Below the pieces are notes generated by a model, which was not told the DNA's origin, ran no database searches, and worked only from the letters and a program-made list of their open reading frames with translations. The translations under genes were made by a program, and so were the position numbers. From positions 62,450,544-62,514,543 of the forward strand of contig NC_080675.1 in NCBI RefSeq assembly GCF_030445035.2: a stretch of DNA of 64,000 bases. Direction: 5' to 3'. Source of the DNA: Dasypus novemcinctus. Lineage: Eukaryota; Chordata; Mammalia; Cingulata; Dasypodidae. Below are positions 1-11,300 of this stretch, in pieces; position 1 is the first letter of the stretch, and each line of letters begins with the position of its first letter.

Positions 1-775
1 CTGAAAAAGATATACCATGCAAAGACTAAGAATAAGAAATCTGGTGTAGCTATAATAAAATCAGATAAAGTAGGCTTCATGACATAGTATTATTAGAGAT
101 AAAGAGGGATATTTCAAAATGACAAAAGGATGAATTCATCAAGAAGACATAATAATCCTAAATGTGTATGTAACTAATAATAAAGCTTCAACATACACAA
201 AGCAGAAACTGAAAGAAGGGAGAAGGGAAAATCCACAATCAAAGTTGAATATGTTAACACCCTTCTCTCAGTAATTTATAAAATAACTAGGCAAATTATA
301 GTAAAGACTCAGATGATCTGAACAATACTATTTACCAACTTGACCTAAGATACAAATAAAATATAACACCAAACAGCAGCAGGCTGTATATCTTTTCAAC
401 TGCATATGGAACATTCATTAAGATAGACAGACCATATTCAGAGCCACAAAACAAGGCTTAATAAATATCAAAGGATGGAAACCAAGCAGTTTATGATATT
501 AGATTAGTGATGAATAACAAGATACATTTTTAAACCCCCAAATGTTTGGAAATTAAGTGGCACACTTCAAAAGAGTTTTGGGACAAAGAAGAAGTTACAA
601 GGACCATTAGAAAATATTTCAAATTGAATGATAATGAAAATACGTGTCAAATTTTATGGGATGCAAGAAAAATAGTGCTTACAGAAAAATGTATAGATTT
701 AATGCTTATATTACAAGTGAATGAAGGAATAAAATCAATAACCTAAGTGCTCACTCTAAAAAGATAGAAAAGGAA
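1..775 (+). mobile_element. L1 ORF2 fragment (endonuclease to pre-RT region)
   Basis: Old, mutated L1 in KLHDC1 intron 4. An open stretch at 546-746 contains RKYFKLNDNENT and ILWDARKIV, the L1 ORF2 segment just before the reverse transcriptase. Upstream bases match the L1 endonuclease region with stops. It breaks off at the SINE at 776. Confidence 0.8.
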
Positions 776-1155
776 GGGAAACGGACTTTGGCCCAGTGGT
801 TAGGGCGTCCGTCTACCATATGGGAGGTCCGGGGTTCAAACCCCGGGCCTCCTTGACCCGTGTGGAGCTGGCCATGCGCAGCGCTGATGTGCGCAAGGAG
901 TGCCGTGCCACGCAAGGGTGTCCCCCGCATGGGGGAGCCCCACGCCCAAGGAGTGCGCCCGTGAGGAAAGCCGCCCAGCGTGGAAAAAAAAAGAGCAGCC
1001 TGCCCAGGAATGGCGCCGCCCACACTTCCCGTGCCGCTGACGACAACAGAAGCGGACAAAGAAACAAGACGCAGCAAATAGACACCAAGAACAGACAACC
1101 AGGGGAGGGGGGGAAATTAAATAAATAAATAAATCTTTAAAAAAAAAAAAAAAGG
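776..1155 (+). mobile_element. DAS-type SINE
   Basis: Full tRNA-like head (TGGCCCAGTGGTTAGGGCG, GGTTCAAACCCCGGGCC), SINE body and AAATAAATAAATC-A(n) tail. Weak short duplication AAAAGGAA on both sides. The antisense open frames over it are shadows. Confidence 0.92.
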
Positions 1156-1855
1156 AAATAACAATTGTTGTTGGAGAGGATGAGAGACATAGGAACACTC
1201 ATTCATTGCTGGTGACAATGTAAAACAGTGCAGCCGATGGGGAGGACAGTTTGGTCATTCTTCAGAAAGCTAAGTATAGAACTACCATGTGACCCGGAAA
1301 TCCTACTACTAGGTATACACCCAAAAGTATTGAAAGCAGTAACTCAGACGGATATTTTCACAATGATGTTCACAGCAGCATTATTCACAAATTTCCAAAG
1401 ATGGAAGTAAACCAAGTGTCCGTCAACTGATCAATGGAAAAATAAAATGTGGTATATACAAACAATGGATACTATTCAGTCACAAAAAGTAATGAAGTCC
1501 TGATAAATGCGACAACATAGATGAACCCTGAAGACATGTTGAGTGAAATAAACCACATACAAAAGGACAAATATTGTATGAGCTCACTGATTCGAAACAA
1601 TTAGAATAACTGAACTCAGAATCAGAAACTACAATAAAAGTTACCAGGGAATGGAATGGAGATAGGGAACAGGAAGTTAAGGCTTACAATGTACAGGGTT
1701 CCTATTTGGAATGATAGAAATGTTTTGGTAATGGATAGTGGTAATGGTAGCACAACATTGTGAATGAAATTAACAGCACCGAAATATATATTTTTTAACA
1801 TGATTAAGGGGAAAATGCTAGGTTGTATATATGGTAAGAGAATAAACTTTAAAAA
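1156..1855 (+). mobile_element. L1 ORF2 end and 3' end
   Basis: Contains degraded L1 ORF2 C-terminal sequence (CCATGTGACCCGGAAATCC and GTATACACCCAAAAG) and the 3' end leading into an A-rich stretch at about 1845. The reverse-transcriptase part between this and the first fragment is missing. Confidence 0.8.
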
Positions 1856-3495
1856 AAATATCCATGGAGACGACCAGCAAAATGGTGGTGGAGTAGGGAG
1901 CTCCTAGAGTCAGCTGCTGCTACATGGCAGTTAGTAAAACACCCAGAGCTATCTGGAGCTAGCTGAAGCACCTGTTTGGGGGCTCCAGGAGACCAGAAGA
2001 GCATCCTGTCACATCCTTGAAGGAATGGAAGGAGACTGCCCATCTGCAAAGACGTAGAGCACTCCACCCCATGGAGACTGATGCCCATCCTCCACTGGAG
2101 GCACAAGCCACCTCGGGAGCTATTCCGTGGATGGAATTGAAAGCTCCACTTCCAAACATGGGGGAGGAAAAGACAGTTGGACACCAACTTCAGTTCCTGA
2201 TGAGTAAATTCAGTGGGCTAAAGTATAATCCTAAGAACAGCTGAAGTCTGAGCCTGTCCAAGTCAGAAACAGGCTGGTAGCTGACATCTTAACTCTGTGC
2301 CAGGCATGAGGGGAAGCGGGGTGCACTGAAAATCACAGTGCTGGTAGGCACCAGCTTCTTTCCATCCAGATCAGATTGCTGCTCTAGCCTAAGCCCCAGA
2401 CCCACCTCTGGCAGGGAGGAAGCTGAGGGGGAACCTGCTCCAGCCTCTCTGGGAAATTTCCAGCCAAGAACGGAGGTGGGTAATTATCACACTTTGACAG
2501 CACAAGCCACCCCAAGAGCTATTCTGTGGCTGGAATTTGAAACTCCATTTCCCAAAAACAGGGGAAGAAGAGACAGTTGGCCACCAATTTCAGCTACTGG
2601 TTAGTAAATTTGGCTGGCTAAAGTATAACCCTAAAAACAGCTAGAGTTTGAACCTGTTTAGGTTGGAAAGAGGCCAGTGCCCCCATTTTGACTCTTCCCC
2701 CAGCATGAACAGAAGCCAGGCTGACTGAAAATCACAGCTGATGGTGGGAACTAGTTTCTTTCACCCAGATTGGACTGCAGCCCTAGCCTATGCTTCAGCC
2801 CCACCTCTGGCAAGAAGGAAGCTGGTGGGCCCTGCACCAGCTTATCCATGTAACTGCAGGTACATTTGGCTGGCACAGACTGAATAATCAGAAGTCTATA
2901 GGGGTAACGGCGTCATCTTGGACCCGCACTACATAGATTGTTGCTCACACCTGCAGCTTCATCCGTGCCCCAGGCAGGGCAGAAAGGGGCATGAAGCTTC
3001 ATCAATCTCTCTGGGCAACTACAGCCTAGGCCTGCACAACTTGGATTATTCCACATAGCTGTGACTCTGTCTTACCCCTGGCAAAGGAGAAAGCTGGGAG
3101 AAGCTTCATCAGTTCCTGGGGCAATGAGGGCAGCTTGAGCCTCCACAGCTTGTAGCACCAACTACATCCTTGGCTCCTACTGCACAACCACCCAGAATAA
3201 ATACTCTAGTAAATCAGATGCAAAGATATCAACAAAAAATTACAAGCCACACCAAGAAACAGGAAGACATGGCCTAGTTAAAGGAATAAGATAAGCCTCC
3301 AGATAACATAAAGAAGTTGAGACAACTCATCATAGATGTTCAAAAAAATCTTAATAAATTCAATGAGATGACTAAAGAGATTAAGGATATTAAGAAGACA
3401 TTGGATGAGCACAAAGAAGAATATAAAAGCATACAGAGAAAAACAGTAGATCTTATGGGGATGAAAGGCACAATAAATGAAATTAAAAAACATTA
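1856..3495 (+). mobile_element. L1 5' UTR and start of ORF1, with tandem ~400-bp units
   Basis: A GC-richer L1 5' region followed by an ORF1 coiled-coil stretch (KNLNKFNEMTKEIKDIKKT, about 3345-3400). Within the 5' part, a unit beginning GCACAAGCCACC occurs at 2101 and again at 2500, each running on through ATTTTGA/CATCTTAACTC-type sequence into AAAATCACAG. Period about 400 bp. Confidence 0.7.
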
Positions 3496-4575
3496 CCCTG
3501 GCCAGCAAATAGGGAGGCAAAGAAGATCAACCACCACACTTGGGAGCCAAGAGTGCCTACAAGTGCAAGCAGGAGAATTGCATCCATCATCCATGTGGAA
3601 CCTAAGCCCGTCTTGATGTAGAGGGTGACTGGACTTAGCCATCCCAGTGTCCACAGGATGGAGGAATAGAGTATAGATTAGAGTGGACTTACAGGTGTTC
3701 TGCTAGGGAACTATTGTGATTAGCAAGGGAAGAAACTGTAATATTGATGTGGAGAAAGTGGTCACGGTAGCTGCCGAGGGTAGGGAGAAGGAAGAAGAGA
3801 TATGATGTGGGTGCATTTTCAGGAGTTGGAGTTGTCCTGGGTGGTGCTGCAGGGACAAATGCTGGACATTGTGTGTCCTGCCATGGCCCACTGGGTGGAA
3901 TGGGGAGAGTGTAGACAACAATGTAGACCACTGTCCATATGGTGCAGCAGTGCTCCAAAATGTATTCACCAGGTGCAGTGAATGTGCCACGATGATGGAA
4001 GAGGTTGTTGATGTGGGAGGAGTGGGGTAGTGGGGGTGGGGGGTACATGGGGACCTCATATTTTTTAAATGTAAGATTTAAAAGAAAATAAAGAAGAAGA
4101 AAAAGCTATTCGAATATCAGTGTCTCAGTAGAACACTGATATTCTACTATAGAACTATTGTGACTAGTAATGGAAGAAATTGCAGCACTGATATGGAGAA
4201 AGTGGCCACGGTAGTTGCTGAGAGCAGTGAAAGGGAAGAAGAGATATGATTTGGGGGCATTTTCGGGACTTAGAGTTGTTCAAAATGATACTGCAGGGAC
4301 AGATGCTGAACATTATATATTCTGCCATAACCCACTGAATGGACTGGGGGAGAGTATAAACTACAATGTAAGCTATTATCCATGAGGTACAGCAGTGCTC
4401 AGAAATATATTCACCAAATGCAATGAATGTGCCACAATGATGAAAGAGGTTGTTGATGTGGGAGGAACGGGGTGTGGGAGGTGGGGGGGGGTATATGGGA
4501 ACCTCTTATGTTTTTTAATGTAACATTTTGTGTGATCTATTAACTTTTATTAAAAAAAAAAGATAACTAAAAAAT
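3496..4575 (+). mobile_element. Two tandem L1-like 3'-end segments inserted in L1 ORF1
   Basis: Two diverged copies of the same segment (about 3700-4095 and 4140-4565). They share AACTATTGTGA, GAGAAAGTGG, GAAGAAGAGATATGAT and a G-rich stretch followed by an A-rich end. Left flank AAAAAACATTA and right flank AAAAAACATTTA suggest a target-site duplication. The same family recurs at 12588, 13228, 43741 and 44990; the L1 3'-UTR assignment is inferred. Confidence 0.6.
4113..4143. repeat. Short perfect inverted repeat
   Basis: AATATCAGTGT and ACACTGATATT, 11-bp perfect arms with a 9-nt loop, at the junction between the two tandem L1-like 3' segments. Confidence 0.8.
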
Positions 4576-5461
4576 TAAATAAAAAAAAACATTTAATTTA
4601 TATAATAGCATATTTGCAGAGGCAGAAGAAAGGATTGGGGAGCTTGAAGAAATGGCCTCTGAAAGTGAACATACAGAAGAACAGATGAAGAAAAGAATGG
4701 AAAAAAAACTGAACAAGGTTTCAGGGAACTAAATGACAGCAAAAGACATGCAAACGTATGTGTCAAAGATGTCCCAGAAGGAGAAGAGAAGGGAAGAGGG
4801 ACAGAAGGAATATTTAAAGAAATAATGGTAGAAAATTTTCCAACCCTATTGAAGGACATAAATATCCTCGTCTAAGAAATAGAACGTACTCCCTTCCAAA
4901 AAAAATCCAAATAGACCAACCCTGAGACATGTACTAATTAGAATGTGAAATGCCAAAGGCAAAGAGAGAATTCTGAGAACAGCAACAGAAAAGCAATGCA
5001 TAACATATAAGGGATATCCAATAAGGTTAAGTGCTGATTTCTCACCAGAAACCATGAAGGCAAGAAGACAGTGGTCTGATATATTTAAGATACTATGAGA
5101 GAAAAACTTCCAGCCAAGAATCTTATATCTGGCAAGATTGTCTTTCAAAAATGAAGGTGAGTTTAGAATATTCACAGATAAATAGAAACTGAGAGAATCT
5201 CTAACCAAGAGACCAGATTTTCAGGAAATTCTAAAGGGTGTGATAGAGACTGAAAAGAAGACAGGAGAGAGAGGACTGGAAGAGGGTCTAGAAATGAAGA
5301 TGATATCAACAGAAGTAACTGAAAGTGTCAAAAAAGTGGTGAAAATAAAATCTGACAGATAAAACTCAAATAGTCAGGAAAACACTTAACCAATGACGTA
5401 AAGCATCTGTGTTCAGAAAACTGCAACTCAATGTTAAAAGAAATTTTAAAAGGCTTAAATA
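4576..5461 (+). mobile_element. L1 ORF1 remainder
   Basis: Continuation of the interrupted L1 ORF1 (sense coding remnants such as GAATTCTGAGAACAGCAAC and CTTCCAGCCAAGAATCTTAT), with many stops. Confidence 0.7.
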
Positions 5462-5883
5462 GGGGAAGCAGATGTGGCTCAACTGATAGAGTGTCCGCCT
5501 ACCACATAGGATGTCCAGGGTTTGGTACCCAGGGACTCCTGAACTGTGAGTTGCCCCACAAACAGTGCTGATGCGCACAAGGAGTGCCGTGCCACACAGG
5601 ACTGTCCCCCACGCAGGGGAGCCCCACGCACAAGGAGCGCACACAGCAAGGAGAGTCGCCCCGTGCAAAGAAAATGCAGCCCACCCAGAAGTAGCGCTGC
5701 ACACACAGAGAAGCTGACGCAGCAAGATGATGCAACAAAAAGAGACACAGATTCCCAGTGCTGCCTAAAAAAAATGCAAGCAGACACAGAACACACAGTG
5801 AATGGACAAGAAAGCAGACAACAGGTGGGGGGGGGGGGGGGAGAGAAATAACTCAGAAAAACAAAACAAAAACCAAACAAACA
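5462..5883 (+). mobile_element. DAS-type SINE (older variant)
   Basis: tRNA-like head with GTGGCTCAACTGATAGAG, body and G-run plus A-rich tail. Target-site duplication AAAAGGC(T/C)TAAATA at 5448-5461 and 5884-5897. Confidence 0.92.
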
Positions 5884-6049
5884 AAAAGGCCTAAATAATT
5901 ATAAGAACATTCCATGCTCATGGATTGGAAGACTAAATATCATTAAGATGTCAGTTCTACTCATATTGGTATACAGATTTAATGCAATTCCAATAAAAAT
6001 TCCTCCAGCATTTTTTTAAATTGAAAACATGATTAACAAATTTATTTGG
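5884..6049 (+). mobile_element. L1 ORF2 fragment
   Basis: Matches the 3' third of L1 ORF2 (CATGGATTGGAAGACTAAAT, ATGCAATTCCAATAAAAAT), between two SINEs. Confidence 0.75.
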
Positions 6050-6459
6050 TGGCGGCGGACTTGGCCCAGTGGTTAGGGCTTCCATCTACCACATGGGAGG
6101 TCCGTGGTTCAAACCCCGGGCCTCCTTGATCTGTGTGGAGCTGGCCCATGCGCGGTGCTGATGTGCACAAGGAGTGCCATGCCATGCAGGAATGTCCCCG
6201 CATACGGGAGCCCCACACGCAAGGAGTGCGCCCCGTAAGGAGAGCCGCCCAGCGAAAAAGAAAGTGCACCCTGACTGGGAATGGCACCACACACAAGAAG
6301 AGCTGACATAACAAGATGATGCAACAAAAAGAAACACAGATTCCCGTGCTGCTGATAACAACAGAAGCAGACAAAGAAGACGCAGCAAATAGACACAGAG
6401 AACAGGCAACCGGGGTGGGGGGGAGGGGGAGAGAAATAAATAAATAAATCTTTTTTAAA
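6050..6459 (+). mobile_element. DAS-type SINE
   Basis: Head GGCGGCGGACTTGGCCCAG, full body and tail. Perfect 12-bp target-site duplication AAATTTATTTGG at 6038-6049 and 6460-6471. Confidence 0.95.
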
Positions 6460-6925
6460 AAATTTATTTGGAAGGGTAAGGGGTCATGAATAACCAGAAA
6501 CATCTTAAGAAGGGAAAGCGAACTCTCACTTCCAGACTTTAAATCATATTACCTAGCTATAGTGGTAAAAACACAGCATGGTACCGGCATAAAGACATAC
6601 ACATAGACCAATGGAACCAAACTAATGGTTCAGAAACAGACCTTTACATGTACGGTCAAGTGATTTTTGGCTAGCCTGTCAAACCCACACAGCTCGGGGA
6701 GAACAGTCCATTCAACAAATGTAACAGAAAGAACTGGATATCCATAGCCAAAAGAAGGAAAGAGGACCCCTATGTCCCACCTTATCCAAAAATTAACTCA
6801 AAATGGAACAAAAACCTGAAAATAAAAGCAAGAACCATGAAGCTTCTAGAGGAAATTGTAGGAAAATAGCTGCAAGACCTGATGATAGGTGGTGGCTTCT
6901 TAAAGGAAATAAAAGGAAGACTGAA
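6460..6925 (+). mobile_element. L1 ORF2 3' part
   Basis: Degraded ORF2 tail (TTCCAGACTTTAAATCATAT, CATGGTACCGGCATAAAGAC), ending near 6925. Confidence 0.75.
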
Positions 6926-7640
6926 ATGGATACTGATGTTTAATGTATATAGAAGTTTTAAGTTTTAATTAGCTTTACTGTAAAAGTGTGGAAATTTATA
7001 GAGTACATGGTAACGTACAGTAACAGCTAGTTTGTAAATGGGGATGTGGATGAAAATGGTGGTCTAGGTATGTAAATGCCAGTTGACAGAGTACTGGAGA
7101 ATAACCTAGGAACTGAATAGCACAGTAAACCAAGAAGTGGATGTGAATTGTGGTTGATGGTATAGGTGCAAGAATGTCCATTGTTATCTAGAGTAAAATT
7201 TAGGGAAGCGGACTTGGCCCAGTGGTTAGGGCGTCCATCTATCACATGGGAGGTCTGCGGTTCAAACCCCGGGCCTCCTTGACCCGTGTGGAACTGGCCC
7301 ATGCACAGTGCTGATGCGCACAAGGAGTGCCCTGCCACACAGGGGTGTCCCCTGCATAGGGGAGCCCCACACGCAAGGAGTGCGCCCCATAAGGAGAGCC
7401 GCCCAGTGCGAAAGAAAGAGCAGCCTGCCTAAGAATGGCGCTGCCCACACGGAACAAAAGAAACTAATAAAGTGGTTATTTGTGTACAGGAGGGATGATA
7501 GAGACAAAGTGGATAGGGAAAAGAGGTAGGAGCTAAAGCTTTCACTGTATCCACTTTTTAATATTGTTTTGATCTTTGAGCCAATTAGATGTAGTAACTT
7601 GAGAAAATTAAATAGCAAATTAGTTTTAAAAAACAAATAG
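6926..7640 (+). other. KLHDC1 intron 4 sequence with a 3'-truncated DAS SINE (7204-7452)
   Basis: Unassigned AT-rich intronic sequence on both sides of a SINE that has the full tRNA head (GGAAGCGGACTTGGCCCAG) and first half of the body but stops at GCTGCCCACACGG. The 3' half and tail are missing. Nothing else recognised. Confidence 0.7.
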
Positions 7641-7994
7641 TTGGGAAGTGGATGTGGCTCAAGAAATTGAGTTCCCGCCTACCACATGGGAGGTCCCAGG
7701 TTCAGTTCTCTGTGCCTCCTAGAGAAGATGGGCAAGAAAGCGAGTTGACGCAATGGGTTGGCATGGGGAGCTGAAAAAACAAATTGACATAACGAGATGT
7801 GTGGAGGAATTCATAATGAGAGACACAATAAAGCAGGGAACAGAGGTGGCTTAAGTGATTAGGTGCCTCCCTCCCACATGGGAGGTCCTGGGTTCAGTTC
7901 CTGGTGCCACCTGAAAAGACATATAGACAGCAAGTGCAAACAACAAGGGGGTATGAAGAAATAAATAAATCTAAAAAAAAACAAAAAAAAATAC
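7641..7994 (+). mobile_element. Dimeric DAS-related SINE with two tRNA-like heads
   Basis: First head GGAAGTGGATGTGGCTCAAG at about 7643, second GGAACAGAGGTGGCTTAAG at about 7838, then an AAATAAATAAATC tail. Flanked as one unit by a 12-bp duplication AAAAACAAATAG (7629-7640 and 7995-8006), so the dimer moved as a whole. Confidence 0.85.
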
Positions 7995-8194
7995 AAAAAC
8001 AAATAGCTGCTTCCACCATATTCATTTTTATGATTTGGCCTTGTCCAAGGTTCAGAACTGCCATTACCATCCTCAACAAAATAAGTTTATAAATGTATTT
8101 TGAAAAAATTCAGAGTTTCAAATTTTCTTTATTTTGACAATGTTACAATCCTTATTTAAATGCAATCAATAAGATGACAATTTTGCTGTATTAC

Positions 8195-8313
8195 CTGTCT
8201 TTATATACCCAGCATGAAAGTTTATCACGGGGTGTAGGTGGTTGTCCTTCAAAGTTGGTGATTTTTTCCCAAATGTATGTTCCATCTCTTGTTCGCAAAT
8301 TAACAAAATAAAG
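8195..8313 (-). CDS. KLHDC1: KLHDC1 coding exon 4
   Basis: One hundred and nineteen nucleotides between the acceptor ...TTGAAAG and the donor AGACAG|GTAATA. It codes [20 protein letters not shown] and continues to [19 protein letters not shown], leaving in phase 2 (AG of an arginine codon). The acceptor has a short pyrimidine tract (CTCTTTTGAAAG). Confidence 0.94.
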
Positions 8314-11300
8314 CTTTCAAAAGAGGAAACAGAAAAAGAATTTGAAAATTAAACCTATATCACAGAGATCTGTGGTCCAAAAATTAAATATTTTTTCTTT
8401 TTTAATATTTAAATATTTTAATATAGAATTAATGAAAATTAGACTGTTTTAGAAGCAAAAATGATACATAAAACATACTAAAATGAACTTTTTACTATCT
8501 TGCTCTTGCCCTATGGATATCAACTGAGTATGTAGTAAATTCTGAAGCAAAAGACATGGAAGAATAGATGTACAAAATTCCTGCATTTTCATATTATCTT
8601 CAAAAACTTATAATCATAACCTTAAGATTTTCTATATACATCTTAAAATATTTACAAACTTGTGAAATGAAGTGATAGATTAAATATTACATTTTATTTC
8701 ACTCCTGAATTAAAAGAATGTATTACTCGATTGCTGTATCCTTTGTCATCATAACCTCCAAAAACATAGAGCTTTCCATTAATGCAAGCACCACAACTTC
8801 CTGACATGGACGTAGGGAGTTCTCCTTCCATTAGGTGCATTGTCCTGCAGCAAAAACAATATAGAATCCCATAACTTACCAGAAAGGCAAAATAAAATAC
8901 CAGTCAATCCTATGAATACTTTTTTCAGTAAAAATTATAATATTAAAATATGATGATATGCCAATATTGTAAAACTCTAAGAAGATCCATGGTAAAAACT
9001 TCTCAAACTAATGAGAAAATATTTCAGGATTTCACACATCACCACAAATGGGAATTAGTAGAATAAAAGTCTTCAGAGTCAGCCTTGGTCTTGAGAGGAA
9101 TGGTTAAGGACAATGAATGAAGAAGGGAAAGAGTAGGGGAAAGAGCAGCAAGTCACAAAGAATAGAGCCTGAAAGAAATGGAAAGAGAGACATAATAAAT
9201 GCCGTAGTATGTTCAAGGCATGGTCTTAAATTCCCCGTAGTCTATAAAAACAACATTTATAACAGATACTAAGAGTGGACAATTTTAAGTTACTTACCAC
9301 AACCCACTGTCAATATCATAGGTCCAAATTTCATCATTAGGCAAATATACTTCATTGTCTTCAATAGACTAAAAACACAAAATATATAAAAAATGTTTAT
9401 CAGTGACATAGTAACTATAATACAATTCCTTAGGATAAGAAAACTGCACTTAAAATATTACAAAGCACAAAATCATAAACCGATGCAAGGTTTTTTTCAA
9501 TATAAAATTAGATCAAAAGAAGAAAGGGAAGACATTTTCTAAGATAAAGTGGACAAATAATAAATGTTTAGTATACAAAATAGCAAAAATACAATTCTGA
9601 AAAAAACTTTTTGGGCTGCTAAATCTTAAAAAGGGATTTCAAGTCAGGGAAAATAGCAAAAGAATAGTATTTACAGCACAAAACTGAAAATTATAAAGTT
9701 GAGAAGAAAAGGAGTATCAAAACAGGGCAATACATTTTGGGTAAAGGGAAGGGATTAAGGAAGGATATTTTTAAAAGATGTAATTAAGAGCACTGTATCA
9801 GAGACCCATGATTTATTGAATATATTTTTTGAGTGCCTAGTACGTACAAAGCATAGTGTTAGGTGCTATTTAAGTACTGAATTGAAGGATCAAGATAAAT
9901 TTAACTAGCCAAAATGTCATCTCGAAATTTGAATAACCTCCAAAGAAGATGATAACATAAGTAGAATAGTACATTCTGACATGTATAATAAAAAGAAATA
10001 ATAAGTGTAATAATCTTGTTTTAAATAGAAAATATAGGAGTTAAATCTCTAAAAAATACCTAGAGATTTTTAATAGCAGTTTAAGAATTTCTAAGACTAT
10101 GATGCATAAATTATAAACATGTTAAGTAGATTTAGCTAGTTTTCTCATTGTTATTAAATTTTTAAAATTAGTATCTAGAGATATGTGCATCTCTTTGTCT
10201 TACACAAATGCATACATACACATAGAAGAAAACCAATCTATTAATTTCAAGGAAACTATCACTTATGTCTGATTGGAGAAGCCAAATTAGATGGCTAAGT
10301 AAAAAAATAATTATAAGAATGGAAGGTAATTATAAAATTCTAAGGTTTAATGGCATCAGGTTCCTGTAGCTTCATGTGTCACCTATATGACAGAAAAGAT
10401 ATGAAAATGGGTTCTTTCACTATTCTGCATAAGTCCTTTCAATGGTTCTCTACTGCTCTTAGGATGATCTAAAATTTTTATGATTCTTTACTATATAATA
10501 TCTGCTATCCCTCCAAGCCTCATATTGCCTTTTACTCATTATGTCCTAGTCCTCCTTCAGTTCCTAAACCTTGCTAAGTTGGGAATAGGGCCTCCATACA
10601 TATTTTTCTCTCTTCTTGTGATGCTCTTCCAGAATTTGCTTGGATAATTCTTCCTTGTTTGGGAATCAGTTTAAATATTACTTATTTAATTCCCCAGAAT
10701 AGGTTAAGGCATTAAAGTCCCCTAACAAATGTTCTCATACAGTCCTGTACTTCTCTGGAATCATCTGACTATATCACCCCATCCTCCCAATGTTTACATT
10801 AAACTGTAAGGTTCAGTGACTGTAGGGATCATGTTTATTTATAGTTATACCTTTAGAGCCTAGCACAGTGCCTGGCACATAAAAAGCAAATTGAGTATTT
10901 ATTGAAAGAATGAGTAAAGAAGTAAGTGACTACATAAGGTGCTGACTTCCAATATGACAGTGTGAGGTGCTATACTGCCTGCTTCCCAGTAAAAATGGTG
11001 AAAATTATTTTAAAACAACCATGAAACGCCTCTTGAAATGTCTGTAGGGGAATATACAAATGAGAAATCATCTTTTCAAGAACATCCACAAAAATTCAGT
11101 AGAAAAGTGAGAGTCTGTGGTATCTGAACCCAGACTGTTCCTTCGGCCGACCCTACAAGCTTAGTGAGATGGAAACACGACTCCAGACTGGTGTAGCCAA
11201 AAAGTACAGGGTTCCCTTTCCCCACTGTTCTCAGTGAGAGGGATTTCCTCCTGGGAAGAATAGGATGTCAGCATTGCTGAACATGCTTCTAGGGAGCTTC

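Noticed and set aside
776..900. tRNA genes (many tRNA-like heads with A- and B-box matches)
   Set aside because: All sit at the start of SINEs with the same body and tail, have poor cloverleaf pairing and carry target-site duplications. They are SINE heads.
1..8194. Further KLHDC1 exons (exon 5 onward)
   Set aside because: I looked on the minus strand for the next kelch segments and found only L1, SINE and AT-rich sequence; the exons must lie beyond the left edge.
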